Assembly (NCBI GenBank): GCA_036939975.1
Contig: JALLPB010000788.1
Coordinates: 1 to 12,994, forward strand
DNA: 12,994 bases
From: Cyclostephanos tholiformis
Lineage: Eukaryota > Bacillariophyta > Thalassiosirophyceae > Thalassiosirales > Thalassiosiraceae
Direction of reading: 5' to 3'
Numbering within the stretch: the first letter of the stretch is position 1; each line of letters starts with the position of its first letter. A program made the position numbers and the translations under genes. Below, piece by piece: positions 1-8,560 of this stretch. The notes beneath the pieces were generated by a model that saw only the letters and a program-made list of their open reading frames with translations, was not told where the DNA came from and ran no database searches.

Positions 1-54
1 GATCTCACCACACCCACCCATACCTCCTCCTCCTCCTCCCCCCCCTCCCGATCG

Positions 55-781
55 ATGCATTCGCATCAGCCTCGCGCTTCGACGTCTCGACTACGACGAC
101 CACCACCACGACGACCGTTCGGTGCCACTCCGCCGCCGCCGCCGCAATCGCCGCTCGGGGTGGGGGGGTGTCGATACGGCATTGATCGATCCGCACGCCG
201 TCGTCGTCGTCGTCGCCGTGTCGTCGTCGATCATTCCGATCGCGGCATCGTCGTCCCACCCCCCCATCCCGGCCGGTATTTCGCGCCTCTCGCGGCGTAC
301 GACGGGGGCGGTGACGAGGATGACGTCATCATCCACGACGAGATCGACGAAATCGACGACGGGATGGACGAACCGATACTGGGCAATACCTGGATGAAAA
401 AATCGACGTCCGTCGACTTCGTGCCATCGAAATCGACCAACGTCGAGTCCGGCAATTCCGCGAACGTACGATCCGTATACGTCGACGTGGGCATCGACGG
501 ACGCGTCTTCGGCACCGGAGATCTGAGCCGGAGGATGCACGACGCGCTGATGGTCGTGGCCGGTAGGAGGAGGGGGGTTGGGGGGGATGGGATCGACGGC
601 GGCGACGACGTCGACGACGGTCTCATGGACTTGTACCTGCTGTACGCGATGGACGCCAGCGCTAAGGAGGCGGTGAAGGCCGCCATGGACGGTTACGGTT
701 ACGTCATCGATTTGGAAAAGGACGAGGATATGCAGGACGAGGGATCGTGGGGTAGGATCGACGGCGTCATGCTCCTCGATC

Positions 782-818
<37 letters not shown>

Positions 819-2614
819 CGGGGGATCATCGTCATCGTCATCGGGTACGACGTCGCGCACGATATACCCCTCGTTCGCCGAGGCTATAGCGCGGGGGAAT
901 TGGAAACCGGGAACGGGATACAGCTTCGTCGTGCGCGAGGTGCCGGCGAGACGGAAGGCGATTGACCTCGGGGCGCTTTTGCGCGCCCTTGATCCCGATG
1001 GTAAGTTGCATGCGGAGGCGAGGGAGAGGGGGATAATATTACCGGGGGAGGAGGAGGAGGACGGGGTAAATTCGTTGAGGGGATTGCTATCGGATTGCGA
1101 ACGGCGCGTTAGGTCGGCACCATACGAGGTGGCGAGGGACGAGTCCGAGGCACATCGCGGCGGTTCGAGCAAGGGATATGACGTCATATCCAGGAGGGCG
1201 CTATTGGCAAATAGTAGGGATGCGGATGGGACCGAAAATCGAAAGAGTGAGTTTATTATTGGATTCGGCGGACGAATGCCAACATGGTCGAAAAAATGCG
1301 AAATAGAATTTCATCCCCTCATCTCTCTCTCGTCCGCGAAACCCTCCATGTTTTTCGCTTGCATTACCATTATATCCACATCCCCCGTACTCGCTCGTAG
1401 CACTACTCCACGTGATGGATTCCCTCGCCAATCACGGCTGCCTGATAGTGGATTTGACCGATGGAGATGAATCGACCGACGACGCATACATCATGTCCGA
1501 AATGTGGAAAACAACGTCCCATTTCTTCGATAAGGTGGTCGATGGCGAAGACGGAGATGCCGCGAGTCGTCTTCCTCCAATGCATATTGCCGAGGGGGTC
1601 GGTTCCTCAACCGCAATGGTGGGATACGCGAGTTTCAAGGACGGTGACAATCAATTCCTCGAGACGCGCCTACGCAGGTCGGATGGCGCGCTCCTGCCCC
1701 TGGAGACGTCGTCCATAATCGGCGAGGATGGCGTTAGGAGCATGGTCGACGCGTTCCGCATAATGTCGGACGTGGGAAGGGACGTCGTACGGATCGCCAC
1801 CGCGGCGTCGAGCGTCGAGGCCGGCGCATTCCTGACCGAAGGATCGGCGGTGGCATCATCTCCTCGCGGGGTGGGGGGAGGCTCCTCGCCCTCGATAGCC
1901 GGGCTATCGTTCGAGGAAAAAGTCATTTCGGGGATCGTGGATGAAGGCCTCGGATCCGAATTTTCCGAGGAGGACGCGGCGAGGAGGGCGAAGATCCTGG
2001 CCTCCGACGCCGCCATCCTGCTTACCGAGGAGATCATGGACGATGGCAGACCGCTCATTGTCGGACGTGATATCGAGCACGACGAGGGACCGGTGAGCAT
2101 GAGCCCGCTCAGGATTTGCCGATACTCGAACAATAACGTCGACAAGTTCTCGAGGAGGAAGATGACGAGCGAAGTCTTCGGCGCGCATACGGATACAAGC
2201 TTCGTTACAATAATCCCAGCAGCGAAAGTCAGCGGCTTAGAGGTGTTCGACGAGGATTCTTTGAAATGGTTCCGTCCGGAGCTCAAAGCCCGCAGACACG
2301 CCAAAACGTTGGATCCAGGAGGGGACATGGAGGCAAGATTTCCGTGGCACTGTCGGTATCTGGTGATCGTGCCCGGCGAACTGCTACAATTGACGTCGAG
2401 GAACAACATCCCAGCGGCGGTTCATCGCGTGGTGGCGACAACGGACGCCCCCCGATTGAGCGCGCCGGTGTTGCTGAGATGTCGACCGGGGACGAGGATG
2501 GACGTAGAAAGATACATGGGCAGCCCGACCAGGGCCGGTGGTTTGCTCCTGGATAGTAATGGGATGAGGATGGAAGATATACATGATGCGTTACAATCAA
2601 AGCAGGATGCTTAG
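55..2614 (+). CDS. 2-oxoglutarate/Fe(II)-dependent dioxygenase (isopenicillin-N-synthase-like fold), two exons
   Basis: Joining 55-1246 to 1401-2614 gives an 801-residue protein. The C-terminal third carries the 2OG-Fe(II) oxygenase signature: HTD (H660, D662) and H739 as iron ligands, and RLS (R749, S751) ten residues later as the 2-oxoglutarate anchor. SPLRICRYSN precedes the core as the usual strand. The N-terminal DIOX_N-like part appears split: an IDL motif at about 303-305, then a long insertion, then MDSLANHGCLIVDL just after the intron. Residues 1-300 are low complexity (Arg run about 46-56, eleven Asp at 244-254, then Gly/Ser) and probably disordered. At about 800 residues it is more than twice the usual 300-400 for the family. 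Substrate cannot be told. The frame is open from base 1, so the true start may lie left of the window; M55 is the first Met seen. No targeting peptide is clear. Fold call is strong, boundaries less so. Confidence 0.82.
784..816 (+). repeat. (GAC)11 microsatellite coding for poly-Asp
   Basis: Eleven perfect GAC codons encode Asp244-254 of the dioxygenase, followed by Gly codons and TCA/TCG Ser codons. It is in frame, so unit gain or loss changes length without a frameshift. Shorter related CGT and GAC runs occur upstream (about 190-230 and 310-365). Confidence 0.9.
1247..1400 (+). other. Intron of the dioxygenase gene (154 bp)
   Basis: The donor is GTGAGT right after AAAGA and the acceptor is CTCGTAG. 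Splicing leaves one base of a codon before and two after, giving Thr398 and joining the two open frames exactly. Without splicing the frame reads on for about 75 residues of unrelated composition and then stops at 1470, before the conserved domain. The intron lies between the two halves of the predicted DIOX_N-like region. Confidence 0.8.
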
Positions 2615-2793
2615 ATGTAGAATTTAAATGATGAATTTGATGCATCGCCTTTGCAAATTTCTTCCTTACACCAGTCGACGGAGAAGCTCCTAAGAGTTGT
2701 AAAAACAAAAAGTCAAATGTTATACGATACTTAAGCACTCGTAATCTCTACCCTCTTCCAATTCGCATTCACAGCTGTCATGCACTAAGCCAA
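2615..2793. other. Intergenic spacer between convergent stop codons
   Basis: This 179-bp AT-rich stretch must hold both 3' untranslated ends. No canonical AATAAA is seen on either strand. The spacing is so short that the two transcripts may overlap at their ends. Confidence 0.6.
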
Positions 2794-5700
2794 TCAAATT
2801 ATAGTAAAATCAGACAAGCCGTTCGCTTTCGCTGAGCCCACACTGCTGTCGGACGATGCTTGGTTCGTATTCTTTCTCCGTGGTGGTGGCGGAGGTGGTG
2901 GGCCCTTTCTGCTAATCACGTTGGTAACACCGTCGCTACCTCGTACACCATGAGTTTTGGCATCGTCGTCGAATAAAGTGTCCTTCTTCACCTCCCGATA
3001 ATGAGAAAGCAGACTTTTGATTGAAGCTCCTCCGTCCAGTCGCGGGTCGCTTGCACCCAAGTTCATGGAGTTCGATGGTTCCTTGATCATTTTCTTCATT
3101 GTAGTATTGGCCTCCTGGCGCAATGATGCAATAAAATCGTAATTCTCTTCCTGATGCTTACTCTTGTACGATCGTCTGCTAGAGTTGCTTCCCATACTTC
3201 TGACGCTACCGGCGTCACTGTCGGTACCACGATCCCCTGACATCCAAGTGGCATTCCTACTCACGCTCTCGCTCCCATCGTCCCAATCATCGTCTTTAAC
3301 CCCCCGAACAATGCGAAGCGCGCCGACCGGCGATTTTTCGTAGAATCTGCCTCTCTTGCTTCCCGCGGGTGTATCGCCGAACGTAAAATCGTCACCGGTG
3401 TTCCACAAACGTAATACATCCCCGGATTTTTTACGTGATAGTCTGCGCCGCAGTCCAACGAAAAGTAGGACGCAGCATACGATTATTGCCGCGACGGATA
3501 TGCCGGCCACCGCTCCCGCGGATAATCCCTTCTGAGCCGAGGACTCGTCGCTCCCGCCAACGTAAGGAGCATTAACATACCTTCCACTATCGCCCGATAG
3601 GCTCATGATGAATATGTCTGAGGGGGCACGGGGGAAGTCCGCGTCCGGCCGAGATCTTTGTAACCCGCCTCGGCTACTACCCATGATGATGACATTACCC
3701 TCGTTGTCGCACTCGATGCCCCCCCCGCGGGCAAGCTTATCCTCGTTCACCGTTCCGAGCTGCTTCGCCCACTGCACATTCCCGAAGTCGACATCGTACG
3801 CTATTACGAAGACGTCCGACATCCCACCGACGGGGTGTATGATCGATTGGGGTTTGGACATGATTCGCGTGTCCAAAGCCGTCGTGCCATCGATCGTTCC
3901 GCTCAAAAAGACCTTGGTACCGTCGGGGGAAACGGCGCATCCCTCCCCAAGGACATCGCCGGCGGATCCTCCTAGGGGATGGACGGACGGCACGTGCTGC
4001 TTCCACATAATCGAGAGATCGCCCAATCGTAGCTTGACGATGTAAGCCTGAGTCGAGTCGTGGCCGGTGGCGGATGATCCAACGACGTAGGCGTGGGCGA
4101 CGAGTCCGCTCACCGGATCGGGGGGGGGGAGGCATATGAACGTTACAGTCTCGTCCCGCCCCGTCGTGGAATCGATGCGCTGCGTGGAGTGGACGCTCTC
4201 GTTTTGACTCGCGCCCTCGACGTCGCTTCCCGTGGTAAGATCGTCCACCGGCGCGGGAGCTGGTGGGATAATCCTGTCGTCGGCAAGTAACGCGCAAATT
4301 TGCAATCCAAGGTGAGTTAAGAATTTCCCAGTTGAGTCAAAATTTACCACGATATTGAGGTGGGGGGGACAGGAGTAGTCCGCAGTTCGTGTTGTGGATG
4401 TCACGAACGAGCAAAACTTACTTGGTAATGAAGCCATCCAAGTCGTCGGGCTTGCCATCGACGCCATCCTTGCGAGTCGTGCCGCCCAACAACAGCAGGT
4501 CGTCGTCCGGTGTACGTCCCTTGACGAATACGATGCTAGACGGACGGACGTCGTTCGCGTCGTTGAGCTTGAAACCGAATCCCCACCCGGTGCTGATGGT
4601 GCGCTTCACCCTCTCGTCGGGGGTGGGTTCCACGTCCATAAGCCTGACCACCCCGACGTAACAATCGAAAAAAGGCGATAAGTAGATACGATGTGTACTA
4701 TGTTGAATAATTGACGACAAAACATACAAATATAATACACATAAACAAGGCGACTCACTCCTGGTACGGCGTCACGGTGAGCTGCTGGACCTTGACGTAA
4801 AAGTTCACGCCGTACTTGGGCACTCCCCCCCTCACGAGGCCCGACGCGATCGAACCCAATCCCGCCCCGCCCATGGTCAGATCGGACCTCTCCCGAAGTA
4901 CGCCGTCGATCTCCTGTTCCAACGCGTAATCGGCGGTATATTCTGGATTCAACGCCGTTTCCTTCGCAACATCGTCGTCGTCGTCGTCGCCGCCGCCGTC
5001 GGAGTGCATGCTAACGACGTATATTTGATTCGGATCCCTCTTGTTCTGCGTCATGGCCGTGGGATAGACCCTAGGACTCGAATCGAGTACTCCCCCCCCC
5101 AACAACGCGCCGTGGGCATTCTCGAAGCTGGTGTCGGTGGGGAGGGAGGGGGCGAATTTGCTGTCCTCGGTGAGGGATAGGTCGAAGTCGGCGACGAAGC
5201 CGTACGCGCGACCGCTCTCCGTTATCAGATTGGCCCCCCCCTCCATTAGCGAGTGCAGCAGCCCGCCCTTATTGACGGTAGTGCCGCCGGATGTCCGCGA
5301 TTTCGATTCCTCCCCCCGTCGACGTCGCTGTTGGTGATTCCGACCACCCCGCCCAATCGTCGATCCGCCGCCACTGAGTCCCCTGCCGCCGCCTCCCCCC
5401 CCCCCCCCCCCCCCCCCCCCGTTGACCGGTACGAATCCGGCGGCAGATAAGTCGGCGCTCGTCAACGGCGTGGGATTGACGTGCCCGAGCAATGCCAGCT
5501 TCACCTGCGCGGCGGTTTGCAACAGCGCGTCGTTGACCTTCGAAAGCATGATTATCGACGAGCACGCTTCCGTATTCCGCGGCGTGCCGAACCTGCGCGC
5601 GTATATCAATTCCGGTCGTCCTCCGCCTCCGCCCCCGGTCCCGGGTGGATTCGGCAGCTTCAGCGCCCCCAGGAAGCAATCGCTCGTGTCCAAGTGCGAA

Positions 5701-6314
5701 CGATCGAGGTCCGCATCCTCCTCGGGACCATCCATGCCCATTTCGCCCTTGACCTCGCTGCTCAGGTCCGTCGCGCTATCGAAATACACGCCGTACGTCT
5801 GACCGGTGAAGAAGAGGACGTTGTGCTGTGGATCGTAGTACATGGAACCGGCGTAGGAGTCATCGTTGTGCAGTTCGGACTGTAGGGACGACGAAGACGG
5901 AGACGACGATTGGGCATTATTCAACGTTATTGCCGCGGTGCTGAAATCGCCGGACTGATAGCCGAAGGGATGGAATTGGTTGTTCATGGTCAGAAACAAT
6001 ATTGATTTATTGTTAGTACGATTCTGTCGGTATCGATGGAGTCCTTGGTCCAGAGAGTAAGATTGAGAGCAATAGACGTTCAAGATTTTTTTGTCGAAAG
6101 AGATTTTCACATCTGACACAAGCCGATTACTACAAGTCGGGTAACAACTGAGAATTTTTTTAGAGCAACTTCCTGCCAAGTTGCTACCATAGCAAGCTGA
6201 TAGCAAGTTCGCAGCAACACTAGCTTCGCAAACCGTTTCGTCGCATTGGACACCTACCCCCATAGCCAACTTTGATGCGCCCATTCTCGACAACAGTGCG
6301 AGGGGGAGAGCCAA
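2794..6314 (-). CDS. Single-pass membrane protein with SBBP-type beta-propeller ectodomain and Pro-rich tail; at least three exons
   Basis: Exons 6314-4759, 4643-4422 and 4273-2794 join in phase to 1085 residues. SBBP-like blades are visible: DCFLGALKL with [11 protein letters not shown] in exon 1; [13 protein letters not shown] and LLLLGGTT ending in DGFITKIIPP across the second splice; and the textbook form [21 protein letters not shown], then [14 protein letters not shown] and [12 protein letters not shown] (residues about 745-827). One hydrophobic helix, about 845-866 ([18 protein letters not shown]), is followed by RRRLSRKK, the usual inside-positive stop-transfer. The roughly 219-residue tail is charged and Ser-rich, with a poly-Pro stretch near 1045-1051. 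The propeller is probably outside the cell or luminal. Ligand and role are unknown. The start is doubtful: M6314 gives a weak Ala/Leu-rich leader, residues 20-115 look intron-like, and M5987 is a fallback start. Confidence 0.8.
4274..4421 (-). other. Intron 2 of the propeller gene (148 bp)
   Basis: The donor is GTAAGT after ATTACCAA and the acceptor is GACGACAG before GATTATCC. The phase restores Lys593 and creates DGFITKIIPP, a typical end of an SBBP blade, which independently supports the junction. Reading through instead meets a stop directly at the donor. Confidence 0.78.
4644..4758 (-). other. Intron 1 of the propeller gene (115 bp)
   Basis: On the minus strand the donor is GTGAGT after CCAGGA and the acceptor is GGTCAG before GCTTATGG. 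The phase is 2+1, restoring a Glu codon and giving PYQELMDVEPT. A nearer acceptor, CATAG at 4699-4698, has the same phase and would add 18 residues and shorten the intron to 61 bp. The longer intron is preferred because its length matches the others and a T-rich tract precedes its acceptor. Confidence 0.65.
5395..5420. repeat. 26-nt homopolymer C run (poly-G in the propeller mRNA)
   Basis: An uninterrupted run of 26 C on the plus strand codes for part of the Gly tract VNGGGG...RGL (about residues 298-309) in the first coding exon. The frame is the same on both sides in this assembly. Its exact length is also the most error-prone base count in the window. Confidence 0.9.
5955..6257 (-). other. 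Possible 5' intron of the propeller gene (303 bp)
   Basis: On the minus strand a GTAGGT donor follows CTATGGG, and a CTATCAG acceptor lies at 5957-5955. Both are phase 0. A perfect TACTAAC branch-like motif sits at 6018-6012. Removing the interval would shorten the protein to 984 residues and delete a stretch that lacks propeller features, is less GC-rich than the rest of the exon, and holds a 27-base dispersed repeat. The frame is open through it, so retention cannot be excluded. A rival donor (GTGAGG at 6345-6340), with a further upstream exon, is also possible. Confidence 0.4.
6127..6153 (-). repeat. 27-bp dispersed repeat, copy 1 (minus orientation)
   Basis: Read on the minus strand, this starts TCTCAGTTGTTACCC and ends ACTTGTAGTAA. 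It matches 10239-10265 on the plus strand with one mismatch and falls in the suspected 5' intron of the propeller gene. Next to it, 6164-6185 holds an 8-bp inverted repeat (AGCAACTT / AAGTTGCT, 6-base loop) and several further AGCAA/TTGCT copies. Confidence 0.75.
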
Positions 6315-6636
6315 AACTTCACCCCCACCTCCCTCCCAACCTCACCAATCATCCCCAGGTGCCGGCCCCGCATCCCGCCATAAGCGTACGCTGCAGTCAT
6401 CATCATGTCGACTCCCTCCGATGTCGATAATAAAATTCACTCCCCCCCCATGCAACTGGAAGGTGCAGGTCAAGGAGACCATCGATGCCACCATAAATCG
6501 AATCTCGTCATCCGGCATATCCGACACAAGCTACTTCTCCGGGTCGATCGTGTACACAAGCAGTGCAATACCATCAGAAGCGCTCAGCAAGACAATATTG
6601 ATGGGACATCAAATATTGTACTGCCATGCCCCGTAG
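6193..6636 (+). other. Open frame of 147 codons opposite and upstream of the propeller gene; status unclear
   Basis: The plus frame is free of stops from 6193 to the TAG at 6634-6636, with its first ATG at 6421 (71 codons, reading MSIIKFTPPPCNWKVQVKET...). Composition stays GC-rich up to about 6600 and turns AT-rich just after the stop, so some gene-related sequence probably lies here. The opposite strand has a competing 61-codon frame (6527-6342) ending exactly at a GTGAGG donor-like site, which could be an upstream exon of the propeller gene. I recognise no domain in either and cannot choose between them. Confidence 0.25.
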
Positions 6637-7010
6637 TTAGATCATTTTTCAAATTTTAAAGGGGGATAATGAATTTTTATGAATGTATTAGGTGTGGTGC
6701 ACACATATGTGGAACAAAAACTCTTAAAACGTAACATTTAAGAGTTTTTACCGTGTCTCAAAACTGAGATTTGCACGCTACTTTTAGGCAATGCAACTAA
6801 ATAATTCAGAGATGGGATTAATCACTTTTTACTTATCCCTCCCCTACAAGTGTTCTGGTAGACAATTGAACTCCTTCTAGTCAGTTTGATATGTGATACC
6901 CCTATTGTTATTTGGGGCCTTGACGTCACCTCGACCCGCTGAAAGGTGGGTCGATGATGAAAAAACTCGGACAAATCCGGAAAATTTTGTCTCAAATGCT
7001 ACTATCGGCT
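6637..7010. other. AT-rich non-coding stretch with a hairpin
   Basis: No gene is recognisable. The stretch holds a perfect 13-bp inverted repeat, 6716-6728 with 6737-6749 (AAAAACTCTTAAA, 8-base loop ACGTAACA). The composition change from the gene-rich half lies at its left edge. Confidence 0.6.
6716..6749. repeat. Perfect 13-bp inverted repeat (hairpin)
   Basis: The arms AAAAACTCTTAAA and TTTAAGAGTTTTT are exact reverse complements around the loop ACGTAACA. In a eukaryote this is more likely a miniature-element or fold-back remnant than a terminator. Confidence 0.85.
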
Positions 7011-7015
7011 GCAAT

Positions 7016-7383
7016 ACTTGCCCGGAGGCATCAACCAGTGGCTTCTGTTGTAGCCCTGGATCCCCTCCATTGAACGATGCGCTTTGTATCATACCGGTGC
7101 ATAGCCACGGCAAGCAAAACGGCCAGCAAGTATGGTGCATTTTTTGTCGTATTTTTTTGTTTGCGACCCCATTGTTCGCCGGGGCAATATGATGTGAGTA
7201 CTTGCCCGATGGTGGCATCCAGTGGCTTTGAGTGAAGCTCTGGACCCCCTCCATTGGGCAATGTAATTGGTATTGTACCGGTGCATCAGTTAGGCCATCA
7301 AAATAGGTTGCACCGGAGGTGCATTTGTTCGTTGTCGACGATTTTGCGATCGACCTAATCATAGCTAATTAACATAGTTAGAC
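7016..7383. repeat. Two-copy tandem duplication, 184-bp period
   Basis: Copy 1 starts at 7016 and copy 2 at 7200, both with ACTTGCCCG. About 89 bp align without a gap, sharing CCAGTGGCTT, CTCCATTG and CCGGTGCAT; the second half is more diverged. On the minus strand both copies encode a related peptide of the form NGGxPxLxxKPLxxxxGQVL, which hints at decayed coding sequence. The period is not a multiple of three, so the copies cannot both lie in one frame. Confidence 0.7.
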
Positions 7384-7912
7384 CTAATTTAAGCTAAAAC
7401 CGAAACATAGGCACATTAATTATATTATGGTTAGTAGATTAGTATGATGAGGGCACTCGTTGGCAATGATGGATGCCATTTCGGACACCATTTTTGTCAC
7501 CGGGTGTACGATGTTATCATAAAAATAGAGGTTGATAGAATTAAATAAACAACTAATCCACGACCTCGACCAGAACCTTGGATGGGTCGCCTGGACGTTA
7601 GATTGTTTGGATCCATCAATTCCACGTCGTTGGAGGGGCAATTGGCTCGGCCACCATGATCAAGGTGTTTTTGGCAGTTTTGTGTGTTGTGGCTGTTGTT
7701 GCTCGCCTCGAGTTTGTCGTATAAAAAAATGGTACAAAATAACCTTAGGGATAAGGTTATTTTGTTACTTAGTGTTCCACATTGGCATGCACCACACTTC
7801 GGTAGATATTTACCATATAGACCTGGGTTTAAGAGCCAGCTAATGTGTACCGGTGTGACAGCTAAATCATTCGACAGTTTTTTCCCACCAACCCCTGAGT
7901 GTGTCATTTTTT
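7384..7912. other. Non-coding stretch with a long perfect hairpin
   Basis: No recognisable gene. A minus frame of 175 codons crosses the stretch (8024-7497), but it runs through both the hairpin at 7734-7765 and the dispersed repeat at 7913-8060 and shows no domain. Confidence 0.5.
7734..7765. repeat. Perfect 14-bp inverted repeat with 4-base loop
   Basis: The arms ACAAAATAACCTTA and TAAGGTTATTTTGT are exact reverse complements around the loop GGGA. It is the most compact long perfect stem seen in the window. Confidence 0.9.
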
Positions 7913-8060
7913 GGTTGGATAAGGGGCTGCAGTAAGTTTCATGAGTCAACCCAAATAAATCAAACATGCAAAATTTTGCGCTGAATCTCACGGTTGTGTT
8001 GGGGGTTTCTGAAAATGACCGCATCGAATCACAATTAAATTCCTCCAGCTTTTTATTTTC
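7913..8060 (+). repeat. Dispersed repeat family A, copy 1
   Basis: It aligns almost without gaps to 8408-8560. Shared landmarks are GGGCTG near the left end, the pattern ATGC-AAATTTT-GCTGAATC in the middle, TTTCTGAAAA, and TTCCTCC near the right end. Orientation is direct. Confidence 0.7.
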
Positions 8061-8370
8061 AGACTAATTTAGATAGATTTAGTGTCTGGTTCTTAAACCC
8101 TGGTGGTTCCTAATCCCCGGCCAATATGGTAGTACTCTAGTAAAAAATGTGAAATTCCACTTTTCGTTCTTAGCTGGAAATGTTGCCGACATGTCGGCAA
8201 AATGTCATCCTGACACCACATGTCACTCTAAATTTGGCCTGATGAGCCCATGTCACCGACACAAAATTGATTATCCTGGATGATCCCATCAAATTTTTGT
8301 GTTGGCTTGTGCCAACACCCAAATTTCCCGCCCTTTCTTCAATTTCTCGCCCTTTTCTGTATGTATGTAC
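8061..8370. other. Non-coding stretch with palindromes and TGTCA-type motifs
   Basis: It holds a perfect 18-bp palindrome at 8183-8200 (TTGCCGACATGTCGGCAA), an 8-bp inverted repeat at 8299-8318 (GTGTTGGC / GCCAACAC, loop TTGT), and several ATGTCA/TGACA words between 8200 and 8260. No coding region is recognised. Confidence 0.6.
8183..8200. repeat. Perfect 18-bp palindrome
   Basis: TTGCCGACATGTCGGCAA equals its own reverse complement. It is followed by several TGTCA/TGACA words. A similar cluster of TGACA words occurs at about 10360-10465, so both may be ends or relics of one short element. Confidence 0.85.
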
Positions 8371-8403
8371 TACTCTGTCCCATAATTATTCGTATTTTTT
8401 TGT
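8371..8403 (+). repeat. Left terminal inverted repeat with TA
   Basis: TA followed by CTCTGTCCCATAATTATTCG and a T-rich tail. It is the inverse of 10054-10082 and of the inner copy at 10017-10040. Confidence 0.75.
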
Positions 8404-8407
8404 AGAA

Positions 8408-8560
8408 ATTCAGGATTAAGGGCTGTGTTAATTTTCAGGAGATGGTCCAAGTATATAAAAATGCTAAATTTTATGCTGAATCGAATGGTTATACCGCCAA
8501 CTTCTGAAAACAGCGAGATCGCGCTGCAATTTATTTCCTCCTAAGTGTTTTTTCTCTGTA
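8408..8560 (+). repeat. Dispersed repeat family A, copy 2
   Basis: Direct, diverged copy of 7913-8060, lying just inside the left terminal repeat of the element. The copy outside the element has no recognisable terminal repeat next to it. Confidence 0.7.

Noticed and set aside
231..1187. Long minus-strand frames opposite the dioxygenase exon (686-231 and 1187-699)
   Set aside because: They are shadows of the GAC/GTC-rich coding strand. They read as Ser/Pro/Asp repeats with no domain, while the plus strand links to a clear catalytic domain.
1247..1470. Read-through of the first dioxygenase exon to the stop at 1470
   Set aside because: This segment begins at a GTGAGT donor, loses the acidic composition of the exon, and ends before the conserved oxygenase domain. 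Splicing at 1400 restores the frame exactly.
1651..2409. 252-codon minus frame opposite the second dioxygenase exon
   Set aside because: Antisense of a conserved catalytic domain; no recognisable motif of its own.
3605..5885. Several plus-strand frames opposite the propeller gene
   Set aside because: They overlap blades and low-complexity Gly/Asp tracts whose minus-strand reading gives clear SBBP motifs. The plus readings are compositionally biased shadows.
6716..6749. Hairpin followed by T-rich DNA as a Rho-independent terminator
   Set aside because: The window is eukaryotic (introns, long spacers) and the T run is part of the arm itself.
7016..7383. CRISPR-like or satellite array
   Set aside because: Only two diverged copies of a 184-bp unit, with no short conserved repeat and no spacers.
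7497..8024. 175-codon minus frame
   Set aside because: It runs through a perfect hairpin and a dispersed repeat that exists elsewhere without this frame, and shows no domain.
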